From Pseudomonas sp. Bout1 (GTDB lineage: Bacteria > Pseudomonadota > Gammaproteobacteria > Pseudomonadales > Pseudomonadaceae): 64,000 nucleotides of DNA. The stretch lies in NCBI RefSeq assembly GCF_034314165.1, contig NZ_JAVIWK010000001.1:2557001-2621000 (forward strand). The letters are read 5' to 3'. Position numbers and translations under genes: made by a program. Positions 24,502 to 31,042 of the stretch are shown piece after piece; the stretch's first letter is position 1, and every line of letters starts with the position of its first letter. Below the pieces are notes generated by a model that was not told the origin of the DNA, did not search any database, and worked only from the letters and a program-made list of their open reading frames with translations.

Positions 24502-24530
24502 AATATAGGTAATCCCATATTTATCGTCAA
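24502..24530 (-). promoter_or_regulatory. Leftward early promoter (PL)
   Basis: On the minus strand TTGACG (24530-24525), 17 bp, then TATATT (24507-24502) is a near-consensus sigma-70 promoter. Operator 24505-24518 covers the -10 box and spacer and operator 24530-24543 abuts the -35 box. The repressor would therefore silence it in the lysogen. Confidence 0.85.
24505..24518. promoter_or_regulatory. Repressor operator OL1
   Basis: ATAGG-TAAT-CCCAT is one mismatch from the ATGGG-N4-CCCAT palindrome found at the repressor-cro promoters. It overlaps the -10 region of the leftward promoter. Confidence 0.75.
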
Positions 24531-24543
24531 TGGGTATTCCCAT
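24530..24543. promoter_or_regulatory. Repressor operator OL2
   Basis: ATGGG-TATT-CCCAT is a perfect palindrome of the operator family, 25 bp from OL1 and directly at the -35 box of the leftward promoter. Confidence 0.8.
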
Positions 24544-24566
24544 ATATTTTATGGGGGGCGATAAAA

Positions 24567-24586
24567 AGCCCGCTCAACGGCGGGCT
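24567..24586 (-). terminator. Terminator after the DUF1654 gene
   Basis: AGCCCGC / GCGGGCT stem with a 6-nt loop, flanked by A5 and T-rich runs, so it can act in both directions. It insulates the cargo genes from the leftward promoter. Confidence 0.8.
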
Positions 24587-24589
24587 CTT

Positions 24590-24841
24590 TTATGAGTCGC
24601 AGTACTCGCGCCAGCCGATCCTGACGGCGCCGTCACCCAGATGCTCGATCCTTACTCCGACGGTGTCGCCGATATCCTGGATGACCTGGCGCCAGGCTTC
24701 GGGGCTTTCATCGTCGCGTCTGGAAACCTCGACCAACTGAATCCTTTGGACCCGGGGAGAGGCGATTAAACCTTGCAGGCGGCGGCCCACAAGCTCGTAG
24801 GAGTTTCTCGGTTTGGGTGTGGGGTAGGGTGCCTGGTTCAT
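24590..24841 (-). CDS. DUF1654 family protein, LexA-boxed
   Basis: An 83-residue protein of the pseudomonad DUF1654 family: SYELVGRRLQGLIASPRVQR, then ESPEAWRQVIQDI and DGAVRIGW. ATG at 24841 has AAGGAG 7 bp upstream; a longer frame reaches 24934 but starts before the LexA-type box. The box at 24861-24876 predicts induction by DNA damage. It ends at its own terminator. The family function is unknown to me. Confidence 0.8.
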   Translation of the reverse strand: MNQAPYPTPKPRNSYELVGRRLQGLIASPRVQRIQLVEVSRRDDESPEAWRQVIQDIGDTVGVRIEHLGDGAVRIGWREYCDS

Positions 24842-24860
24842 GCTTCGCTCCTTGCGAGTA

Positions 24861-24876
24861 CTGTACGCATACACAG
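24861..24876. promoter_or_regulatory. LexA box
   Basis: CTGTACGCATACACAG has the CTG-N10-CAG form of the gammaproteobacterial LexA site and lies 20 bp ahead of the DUF1654 start. Confidence 0.75.
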
Positions 24877-24969
24877 TATTTGGACTGACATATCTTGGCA
24901 AGAGGGCGGCAGGAAGTTTCATGCATAAATGCATATTTCATGGTGAGTGCATTCCGGTAGGCATGAAAA

Positions 24970-24990
24970 AGCCCGCGCTGGGCGGGCTTT
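24970..24990 (-). terminator. Terminator after the VOC gene
   Basis: GCCCGC-GCTG-GGCGGGC with AAAAA before and TTT after forms a strong hairpin 20 bp past the VOC stop, on the minus strand. Confidence 0.75.
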
Positions 24991-25012
24991 AAACGAATAC
25001 GGTGAGCGGCGG

Positions 25013-25423
25013 CTACTCCGCCAAGTCCAAATCTCCACGATGCGCGATATGCACCTTGTTGCCATCTGGATCACGTAGGTACGCACCGTAGTAACCGTCA
25101 CCGTAGTGGGGACGTTGGCCAGGTTCACCTTCATCAGATCCGCCCGCAAGAAGCCCAGCTGCATAGGCGCTGTCTACCGCATTAGGAGATGGTGCGGTGA
25201 AAGCCACCATGCTGCCATTCCCTGCTCCGGCTTCATTGCGGTCATAGGGGCTGTACACATAAAAACGAGGGAGAACGCTATCTGGCTTAATCCAGCATGC
25301 CGAAGGTGGTCCGCCATCAGGCGTTACAGGCCTGCGACAGAGCCCCAGGGGGATCAGCAGCGCGTCATAGAAGGTAGATGCCTTATCAAGATCGTTTGTC
25401 CCAACGGTTACGTGACTGAACAT
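25013..25423 (-). CDS. VOC (glyoxalase/bleomycin-resistance) family protein
   Basis: A 136-residue vicinal-oxygen-chelate fold protein: FSHVTVGTNDLDKASTFYDA at the start (metal His) and YLRDPDGNKVHIAHRG at the end (second metal region). It resembles small stand-alone glyoxalase-like proteins rather than true GloA. It is a metabolic-type cargo gene with its own terminator inside the prophage immunity arm. Substrate unknown. Confidence 0.8.
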   Translation of the reverse strand: MFSHVTVGTNDLDKASTFYDALLIPLGLCRRPVTPDGGPPSACWIKPDSVLPRFYVYSPYDRNEAGAGNGSMVAFTAPSPNAVDSAYAAGLLAGGSDEGEPGQRPHYGDGYYGAYLRDPDGNKVHIAHRGDLDLAE

Positions 25424-25542
25424 CCTGTATTCCTACTTACGAAGGCGAGACGTTATCGTGTCATTTTGTAGGTGGGCGTGTATAGCCGTCGTCGGGTAAG
25501 TCGGGGAGGGCGAGTGTCGGCCCTCCAAATCGCAGGCAAAGA

Positions 25543-25573
25543 AAAGCCCGCGATGGGGAGTAGCGGGCTTAAA
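25543..25573 (-). terminator. Terminator in the cargo region
   Basis: AAAAGCCCGC / GCGGGCTT with an 11-nt loop, downstream of the gene at 25658-26131. Confidence 0.65.
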
Positions 25574-25657
25574 GGGATGATCGCTAGGAGCTGTGGTAAC
25601 CATAGGCGCCCGACTGTGAAAGGGGTGTGAAAGGCAGTGGCTCCTTAGCCGTGCGCA

Positions 25658-26131
25658 TCATTTATGGAAAATTATCTGTTGTCGGTCCCCGTTCTCCCCC
25701 ATCGGCAAAGGGTACCTGCTCTCATCTGTCAGTGAGCGCAATCGCTGTGAGTGTGTAGATTGACTGAAAAGTACCTGGCACTCACCGGCATCAAAAAATC
25801 GTCTGAGTAATGGAAGGACCAAATGCGTAAGTGGCTTGTCGATTTTCAATGAAACCGTAATCAAATCAAGTTGGTCGGTCAGGTCTCTATACAGGTCTAT
25901 GACCATTAGGCTCTCGCTCACGGCAGACGAATAGACATGAACGTCACCAGCACCAATAGGTGTGTCTTCGAAGTAGTGGTTGTACAGCTTGGCAATGTCT
26001 AGCTCGATTCCAGCGGCGCTCAAAGCGGCTTCTAAATCCGCATTGGGTGAGTGCTCGTCCCCTACCCATGAAACTAAATCGGACATTGATACGCAGATGT
26101 CGAACTCATTGGCGTATACGATGGAAGGCAT
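25658..26131 (-). CDS. Cargo protein of unknown function
   Basis: A 157-residue soluble protein (MPSIVYANEFDICVSMSDLV). Met at 26131 is the likeliest start; the frame is open to 26176 without a better site, and the ribosome site is weak. It has its own terminator. No family is recognised. Confidence 0.55.
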   Translation of the reverse strand: MPSIVYANEFDICVSMSDLVSWVGDEHSPNADLEAALSAAGIELDIAKLYNHYFEDTPIGAGDVHVYSSAVSESLMVIDLYRDLTDQLDLITVSLKIDKPLTHLVLPLLRRFFDAGECQVLFSQSTHSQRLRSLTDESRYPLPMGENGDRQQIIFHK

Positions 26132-26178
26132 TGGGGAAGGTCCAGATGATGAGTCTTGTGGGCATGCCAGAAACAATA

Positions 26179-26198
26179 AGCCCGGCGCTGGGCCGGGC
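26179..26198 (-). terminator. Terminator in the cargo region
   Basis: Perfect AGCCCGGC-GCTG-GCCGGGCT hairpin after the gene at 26235-26615. Confidence 0.75.
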
Positions 26199-26234
26199 TC
26201 GATGACGGCTGCTTATGCTGCTACCGCCAAGATA

Positions 26235-26615
26235 TCAGCTCTCACAAGCACCAGGATCTTTGTATGCTTCGCACCAGGCGGCCTTCAGAAGGACTTTGCA
26301 TTCGGCGTCGTATTTTTCACGCAACTTGGCAGTGCTAGCTGGCGTCATCGGCCCTGGTGTCTCTTTGTGCAAGTCCACCATTTTTTGCGCAACATCTTCT
26401 TGAGCTTGCGGGGTATAGCCAGCATGAACCAGAAGCGCGTAGAAGGCTCTTGAGGACTGACTGCGGCTTATGTCTGGCTGGTCACCAGCTACTGAAAGCA
26501 ATTCGTAGTAGGCCGCGCAGTGGATGTCTCTGTCATTTTGAGATTCGGCTTGGGCGGTTAAGGAAATGCTGGTGAACATGGCGAAGAAGGCCAGCGGCAT
26601 CGGGGATATGCGCAT
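26235..26615 (-). CDS. Secreted/periplasmic cargo protein
   Basis: A 126-residue protein with a signal peptide (MRISPMPLAFFAMFTSISLT then AQAES, cleavage probably after AQA). The mature part has Cys residues in CAAYYELL, ECKVLL, WCEAY and ACES, suggesting two disulfides. It is expressed alone with its own terminator. Function unknown. Confidence 0.65.
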   Translation of the reverse strand: MRISPMPLAFFAMFTSISLTAQAESQNDRDIHCAAYYELLSVAGDQPDISRSQSSRAFYALLVHAGYTPQAQEDVAQKMVDLHKETPGPMTPASTAKLREKYDAECKVLLKAAWCEAYKDPGACES

Positions 26616-26675
26616 GAAAACGAGTCCATTCGAGAGAGGCGCAGATTTTATCAGCTCGGGGGCATAGAGACAAAA

Positions 26676-26696
26676 AGCCCGGCGTTAGGCCGGGCT
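26676..26696 (-). terminator. Terminator in the cargo region
   Basis: AGCCCGGC / GCCGGGCT hairpin, preceded by A5 on the plus strand (T5 on the minus), after the glycine-rich gene. Confidence 0.8.
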
Positions 26697-26717
26697 TCGA
26701 TGTAACAACGCCAGAAA

Positions 26718-27149
26718 CTAGCGATGCTTGTTCTTGTGTCTATGCTTGTTGTTGCCTTTGTGCTTCTTGCCATCAGATCGATGATTGTTCTCATCGTCCG
26801 CCAGATTGTTTCCTAGCGCGCCACCCGCAGCGCCGCCGAGACCTGCGCCGATCGTCGAGCCAGTCGTGCCGCCGAGGCGGTTACCGATGAGCGAGCCACC
26901 AGCCGAGCCGATACCGCCACCTAATGCGGCTTCAGCTCTGTTGCCTCTCTGAGCGCCGACAGCACTGCCGGCAGCACCACCTACGCCTGCGCCTACCGCC
27001 GCGCCCGTTGAGCCGCCGAGCTGTTGACCTACGATGTTGCCAAGTGCACCACCAACGCCGCCTCCAAGAGCGGCTGTGCCATCTCCGGCTGCCATCACTC
27101 CTTGCGAAATGAGGACACCCAAAGCTAGGGCGGGTAGTGTCATTTTCAT
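26718..27149 (-). CDS. Glycine-zipper exported protein
   Basis: A 143-residue protein: signal peptide (MKMTLPALALGVLISQGVMA), then a long Gly/Ala repeat of glycine-zipper type (AALGGGVGGALGNIVG and similar) and a Lys/His-rich tail (KKHKGNNKHRHKNKHR). Such proteins associate with or insert into membranes. It has its own terminator and resembles chromosomal pseudomonad genes. The gap 27150-27396 upstream holds a terminator and no gene that I can support. Confidence 0.65.
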   Translation of the reverse strand: MKMTLPALALGVLISQGVMAAGDGTAALGGGVGGALGNIVGQQLGGSTGAAVGAGVGGAAGSAVGAQRGNRAEAALGGGIGSAGGSLIGNRLGGTTGSTIGAGLGGAAGGALGNNLADDENNHRSDGKKHKGNNKHRHKNKHR

Positions 27150-27371
27150 TTTTTTGAACCTCTATGGGTTGTCAGCAGGCGCTCACGGTTTAAAGCACGC
27201 CTAGCATTAGGACTGGAGTAGAAGTTTGTAGTTCTCTACAGGCGGTGCCTGCGGGCGAATGGGTGTAACAAGATATGCCGTAATGGATTCGACTAGGGAG
27301 GAGGGGTTAAGCGGGCTCACCAGGAGTCGGGGTGACCAGAGAAGCCCGAGGGTGAAAGGGCAGATACAAGA

Positions 27372-27392
27372 AGCCCGGCGCTGGGCCGGGCT
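27372..27392 (-). terminator. Terminator after the HipA-like/DUF3037 pair
   Basis: AGCCCGGC / GCCGGGCT stem, 5 bp past the DUF3037 stop. It is nearly identical to the hairpins at 26179 and 26676. Confidence 0.8.
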
Positions 27393-27396
27393 TGAA

Positions 27397-28233
27397 TCAA
27401 TGCATTGTTGTAGGTAAGCCGCGCTTAATTTCTTGGACGATTTCGGCATTCGTTTCGCGATTGCTGACGACCCTAACCCCATCGAACTCGGTTAATGCCT
27501 CAACAACCTCACCGAAAGCACTCTGCAATTTCGAGTTGCCACCTTCGGGTGGGGCAACGATAAACAAAGTATCCTTTGCTAGGTGGTCGGCCTTACTGAG
27601 CCTTTTCACTTTAGCCACCCAAGCATCGCCATGATCCAGGATTCGAGACGGCTCGCTCTGACCTAAATAAAGGGGTTTGATTGCCTGGGCTGCATCACCG
27701 TCATCCAATACAACAAAGGGGAAACGTACCTCGTACTCCTTTGTCCCTAGACGCTGTTCTTTATACCTCTGTTTCAGATTCGATACCGCGAGAAGATTTC
27801 CAAGCTGTCGCTCGAGAACCCGTTCCTGATACTCCTTGTTCGCGAAGCTGTGATTGACATAGTGGTCATACAGCTCTTGAACAACCGCAGAAATATTGTC
27901 GGTCGCGATAGATCCAGGATTACTGAATCGCATCATCGTTTCACGAGCGTGGATTAGGTGCTTGAAGGTGCTTGCGAGTAACGAGAGCTCACCACGATGC
28001 CCGTAAAAAAAGTCGGCAAGCCTCTTGAACTCATCCTGAACTTCGTCACGAGCTCTGATGTATACCTTGTGGTCCAAGGTCTTGAAAAATTGAGTCACAC
28101 GCTTACGGGTTGGCTCAATTTTATAATGAAACTCGCCATTGTTCGCTAACAAGACAACGCCAATGTTCACGAACTCGCCCGTTTCAGGGTAAGGGAGGAA
28201 TCTCAATATCGAGTAATTACAAATATGTTTCAT
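27397..28233 (-). CDS. DUF3037 protein, partner of a HipA-like kinase
   Basis: A 278-residue protein with the DUF3037 N-terminal pattern NYSILRFLPYPETGEFVNIGVVLLA. Its start overlaps the HipA-like stop by 4 bp, so both are made together. The pairing of DUF3037 with a HipA-like kinase is seen in many genomes; I know no established function. Located downstream of the repressor, like lambda rexAB, it is a candidate for lysogen-expressed phage exclusion. Confidence 0.8.
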   Translation of the reverse strand: MKHICNYSILRFLPYPETGEFVNIGVVLLANNGEFHYKIEPTRKRVTQFFKTLDHKVYIRARDEVQDEFKRLADFFYGHRGELSLLASTFKHLIHARETMMRFSNPGSIATDNISAVVQELYDHYVNHSFANKEYQERVLERQLGNLLAVSNLKQRYKEQRLGTKEYEVRFPFVVLDDGDAAQAIKPLYLGQSEPSRILDHGDAWVAKVKRLSKADHLAKDTLFIVAPPEGGNSKLQSAFGEVVEALTEFDGVRVVSNRETNAEIVQEIKRGLPTTMH

Positions 28234-28976
28234 AGCTGCCCCCAGAACTGCTCTTCCTTGAACCTTTCCAGTTGTTGAAGCCTCTGCTCGAGGGTCGGCT
28301 CGTTTTCATCGCCATGACCCGAGTCACGCCTTATCCATTCTTCTGGCAAAAGGGACGTGATCCTACCCCAGTCGGCCATAGCCGCGTCAAGCATAGGCAA
28401 ATATTCCAGACGAGCGAGCAGCTCCCCGGTCTGGGTGCTTAGCTGGTCACGGAATACGTGGTACATCCTAAATTCCTCGCCTGTGAGGCTGCTATCAAAT
28501 GCTACGTTGTGATCTATGACCGCCAAGCCCCCGGATTGATCGAGAACTAGATTCACATTACCACCTAGGGGGCCAAGACCGCGATCGCCATTTCCGATCC
28601 ACCAATCGAAGAGCAACACTCGCTTCTTTAATTCCGCTGGAATGTCGGCGACCTTCGCCCAGAGCAAGTCCGAAGCGTTTTCAACCTGTAGGGATCCGAA
28701 TGCAGGACCCCCTTCAAGATCTCGAACGTTATCCATAACGCTGAAGTCAATCAATTCCGGAGGGATATCGATGATTCTCCATGGGGGAATTGGTAGTCCA
28801 AGGTGTGCGCCTAATTCGGCAGCTAGCGCTTCGGACATCAGACCGGCCCCAAGCGCTCTGGATAGGCCCTTCACGAAGTAGGTTTGGTCATCGTCTGCTC
28901 TAACAAGAAAAGGCTGAACCGAAATGCCCTGACTGCTTTGCCTTATGATTTCCTTTGCTGTGACACGTCCCGGCAT
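28230..28976 (-). CDS. HipA-like kinase
   Basis: A 248-residue protein of the short HipA-like kinase type. Visible features: YFVKGL (ATP-contacting Lys, about residue 35), DWWIGNGDRGLGPLGGNVNLVL (catalytic loop, Asp/Asn) and AVIDHNVAFD (metal-binding Asp). It lacks the HipA N-subdomain and is not next to a HipB-type antitoxin; its partner is DUF3037. It could phosphorylate a host target as a growth-arrest toxin. Confidence 0.75.
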   Translation of the reverse strand: MPGRVTAKEIIRQSSQGISVQPFLVRADDDQTYFVKGLSRALGAGLMSEALAAELGAHLGLPIPPWRIIDIPPELIDFSVMDNVRDLEGGPAFGSLQVENASDLLWAKVADIPAELKKRVLLFDWWIGNGDRGLGPLGGNVNLVLDQSGGLAVIDHNVAFDSSLTGEEFRMYHVFRDQLSTQTGELLARLEYLPMLDAAMADWGRITSLLPEEWIRRDSGHGDENEPTLEQRLQQLERFKEEQFWGQL

Positions 28977-29070
28977 AAGCGATCCCTGCGAAGCGAATTA
29001 GAGGTTAAAGAAACAAACTGTCGGATCCCGGTGCATATCAGCGCGAGACGCCGCCGGTCAGAACGCAGGC

Positions 29071-29319
29071 CTAGAGTCGACGCAATGGCTTAATACGAGT
29101 TAATTGACCTGCCTTCACCTCATCCGCATACGCGGCCAGCCGATCCTCGTCCGCATGAAGCACCGTGCACATCTTCGGCACGGCCTGGGCGTCCGCCTCG
29201 TTCCCGGCAAGGCTCAGTCGCTCCGCAATCCTCATCAGCTCTACAGCTGACCATTTGAGGTCTGAGGCGACGCCTTGCAGGTCGCGCTTAAGGTCCTGAT
29301 TGGGCTTAGTGAGTGCCAT
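29071..29319 (-). CDS. Small phage protein after the repressor
   Basis: An 82-residue helical protein starting MALTKPNQDLKRDLQGVASD at 29319, with a strong AGGAGG site that immediately follows the repressor stop. It is probably co-transcribed with the repressor. Function unknown. Confidence 0.65.
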   Translation of the reverse strand: MALTKPNQDLKRDLQGVASDLKWSAVELMRIAERLSLAGNEADAQAVPKMCTVLHADEDRLAAYADEVKAGQLTRIKPLRRL

Positions 29320-29336
29320 AGGTCCTCCTGAAAGCA

Positions 29337-30005
29337 TCAATAAAACTTCTGCAGCGCCTGCACAACCACGCCCACGATCCGGCAGTTCTCGTCGACGGCC
29401 TCGATGGGGTAGCTCGGGTTCAGCGGCTTCAGGAACAGCCGGCCGCCGTCGCTCACCAGCTTCTTGAATGTGGCTTCGTTGCTGTCCGGAAGCTTGGCCA
29501 CGACCAGCTTACCCGGTGCAACCTCAGCTTCAGTGTCTACCAGGATCAACGTGCCTTCGGTGATGCTCTGGCCGGCGGGGGCCGTCATCGAGTCACCTTT
29601 AACAGTTAGCCAGAACGCTGGGCCTTTGGCGTCGTACTCCGAAAACTCGTAGGTGTCCGAGATTCCGGCCGGGTAGGGCTCCACTGCTTCCGCCCAGGCG
29701 CCGGCGGCAACCCAGCTCACAACCGGATAGCGGAACGATTTGGTGGGCTGTGCGGCGGGGGAGATGTTCGATTCACCAGAGCCGGACGTTAACCCAGGAG
29801 CCAGCATTGGCCCGATCTCATCGGAAAGCCATTTGGCGCTCACCCCGCATGCGTCGGCGATCTTCACGACGTGCGCGGTGGCTTTCGATTTTCCACGCTC
29901 AAGGTCAGAAATCGACGTCTGCGTGATGCCAGCTTTAGCGGCCAATTCGCCCTGGTTGAGCTTGGCGTGCCGGCGCGCCGTCTTTAAACGATCTTTGAAT
30001 TCCAT
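29337..30005 (-). CDS. Phage repressor, S24/LexA-like
   Basis: A 222-residue CI-type repressor. N-terminal HTH: LNQGELAAKAGITQTSISDL (residues about 16-35). The C-terminal S24 peptidase domain has an Ala-Gly cleavage site in VAAGAW, the Ser in GDSMTAPAG and the Lys in GKLVVAKLPD, so RecA-stimulated self-cleavage is expected. ATG at 30005 lies 8 bp from the -10 box of its promoter with no ribosome site, so its mRNA should be leaderless. It should bind the ATGGG-N4-CCCAT operators. Confidence 0.9.
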   Translation of the reverse strand: MEFKDRLKTARRHAKLNQGELAAKAGITQTSISDLERGKSKATAHVVKIADACGVSAKWLSDEIGPMLAPGLTSGSGESNISPAAQPTKSFRYPVVSWVAAGAWAEAVEPYPAGISDTYEFSEYDAKGPAFWLTVKGDSMTAPAGQSITEGTLILVDTEAEVAPGKLVVAKLPDSNEATFKKLVSDGGRLFLKPLNPSYPIEAVDENCRIVGVVVQALQKFY

Positions 30006-30012
30006 CCGGCGA

Positions 30013-30041
30013 GTATTACGGGTGCTCCCATATCCTTGCAA
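30013..30041 (-). promoter_or_regulatory. Repressor promoter (PRM)
   Basis: On the minus strand TTGCAA (30041-30036), 17 bp, then TAATAC (30018-30013). The predicted transcript starts at or next to the repressor ATG at 30005. Operator 30018-30031 lies over the -10 side and spacer. Confidence 0.75.
30018..30031. promoter_or_regulatory. Repressor operator OR, repressor-proximal
   Basis: ACGGG-TGCT-CCCAT, an imperfect member of the operator family. It sits over the repressor promoter and so could give negative autoregulation. Confidence 0.7.
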
Positions 30042-30065
30042 ATCGGTATTCCCATAATCTACTAT
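30036..30065 (+). promoter_or_regulatory. Rightward early promoter (PR)
   Basis: TTGCAA (30036-30041), 18 bp, TACTAT (30060-30065). The -35 hexamer is its own reverse complement and is shared with the repressor promoter facing the other way. Confidence 0.7.
30042..30055. promoter_or_regulatory. Repressor operator OR, central
   Basis: ATCGG-TATT-CCCAT, exactly 24 bp from each neighbour, in the spacer of the rightward promoter. Confidence 0.75.
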
Positions 30066-30079
30066 ATGGGTATTCCCGT
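30066..30079. promoter_or_regulatory. Repressor operator OR, cro-proximal
   Basis: ATGGG-TATT-CCCGT, directly after the -10 box of the rightward promoter and just before the cro-like gene. Confidence 0.75.
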
Positions 30080-30092
30080 ATGGAGGGGCAGC

Positions 30093-30308
30093 ATGAACAG
30101 TATTTATAAGGACCTCGTTGCCTTCTTCGGCACTCAGGAGGTCACGGCTGAAAAGCTCAAGGTTGATCAAAGCACCGTTTCCGGTTGGGTTCGCGAGAAG
30201 CACGGCATGTCTCCAGTGGTTGCCAAGCGAGCGGAGGCGTTGACCGGAGGTGCTTTCAAAAAAGAATCCCTTTGTCCGTCGTTTCCATGGGCCGAGATGG
30301 CTGCCTAA
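30093..30308 (+). CDS. Cro/YdaS-like antirepressor
   Basis: A 71-residue HTH protein (MNSIYKDLVAFFGTQEVTAE, with the recognition region KLKVDQSTVSGWVREKHGM) of the YdaS/Cro type. GGAGGGG lies 6-12 bp upstream. It is the first gene from the rightward promoter and divergent from the repressor, as cro is in lambda. Confidence 0.85.
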   Translation: MNSIYKDLVAFFGTQEVTAEKLKVDQSTVSGWVREKHGMSPVVAKRAEALTGGAFKKESLCPSFPWAEMAA

Positions 30309-30362
30309 GCGACATCCCTGTCCGCCGTTCCATTGAAGCCAGATTAGAAGAGAGCAGTCCCC

Positions 30363-30977
30363 ATGCAAACGTCCAGTTCCAGACACACCGTACAAACCCG
30401 TGATCAGGTGCTGGTCGCCCACGCTGCAAACCAGATCGCGCGCACCAGCCTGAGCCAAGACGACTTCGCCCAGGCGCTGAGTCGCGAACTGCACCTGTCT
30501 TGCCCAGAGAAGGCTATTGCCAAAGAGGTGCCGGATTTCGCCGCACTGACCCTGCAGAACGACGTGTCCGACTTTGTAAAGGCGACCGGTCGCTGGCTCA
30601 AGCGCGTTCAGCGCTGGCTGTCTGGTGACCAAGAAATGCCGTCCTGGCTGGAAGAGTCGTGGGTCAACGCTCTTGAGCCTGAATTCCGCGACCACTGCGT
30701 AAACGAGTTGGCAAGCCGCCACGGCCTGACCGGCGCCCGCCAGATGACCAGCGACCAATGTGCGAACAAAAGCTTCGGCGCGCTCATCCGTGCGCTCGGC
30801 GATGTGATCGACACCGGCAGCGAAGTGTTTGACGACCAGGTGATGTGCGAACTGGATCTGCCGCACTTGCCGGCGTTTGCCAAGCAGTGCCGCCAGGTTG
30901 AAGCGAAGGCGGGGGAGTTGGGGCGCCGTGCGGAGCAACTGCTCGCGGCAGCTCGTCCACTGAAATCCATCGTCTGA
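30363..30977 (+). CDS. Early phage protein, CII/YdaT position
   Basis: A 204-residue soluble protein (MQTSSSRHTVQTRDQVLVAH). Second gene after the rightward promoter, the place of CII or YdaT. The helical pattern SLSQDDFAQALSRELHL is seen but no clear HTH. A terminator follows at 30993-31015, so downstream replication genes need readthrough or antitermination. Confidence 0.6.
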   Translation: MQTSSSRHTVQTRDQVLVAHAANQIARTSLSQDDFAQALSRELHLSCPEKAIAKEVPDFAALTLQNDVSDFVKATGRWLKRVQRWLSGDQEMPSWLEESWVNALEPEFRDHCVNELASRHGLTGARQMTSDQCANKSFGALIRALGDVIDTGSEVFDDQVMCELDLPHLPAFAKQCRQVEAKAGELGRRAEQLLAAARPLKSIV

Positions 30978-30992
30978 ATTCCATGCACAAAA

Positions 30993-31015
30993 AAGCCGAC
31001 GTACGAGGTCGGCTT
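30993..31015 (+). terminator. Early attenuator/terminator
   Basis: AAGCCGAC / GTCGGCTT with a 7-nt loop followed by CTTC, so the T-run is weak. It lies between the CII-position gene and the replication gene. Confidence 0.6.
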
Positions 31016-31042
31016 CTTCAACAGCTTTATGCGAGAGAAATC

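Noticed and set aside
26235..27149. Secreted protein plus glycine-zipper protein as a contact toxin pair
   Set aside because: Each has its own terminator, they do not overlap, and no toxin domain or export partner is visible.
27207..27482. Minus-strand 91-codon frame
   Set aside because: It overlaps the terminator and the end of the DUF3037 gene in another phase; no domain, no ribosome site.
30006..30938. Minus-strand frame continuous with the repressor, extending it to 533 codons
   Set aside because: The extra part runs through the promoters and antisense to the cro-like and CII-position genes. The repressor HTH begins at 30005, where such proteins normally start.
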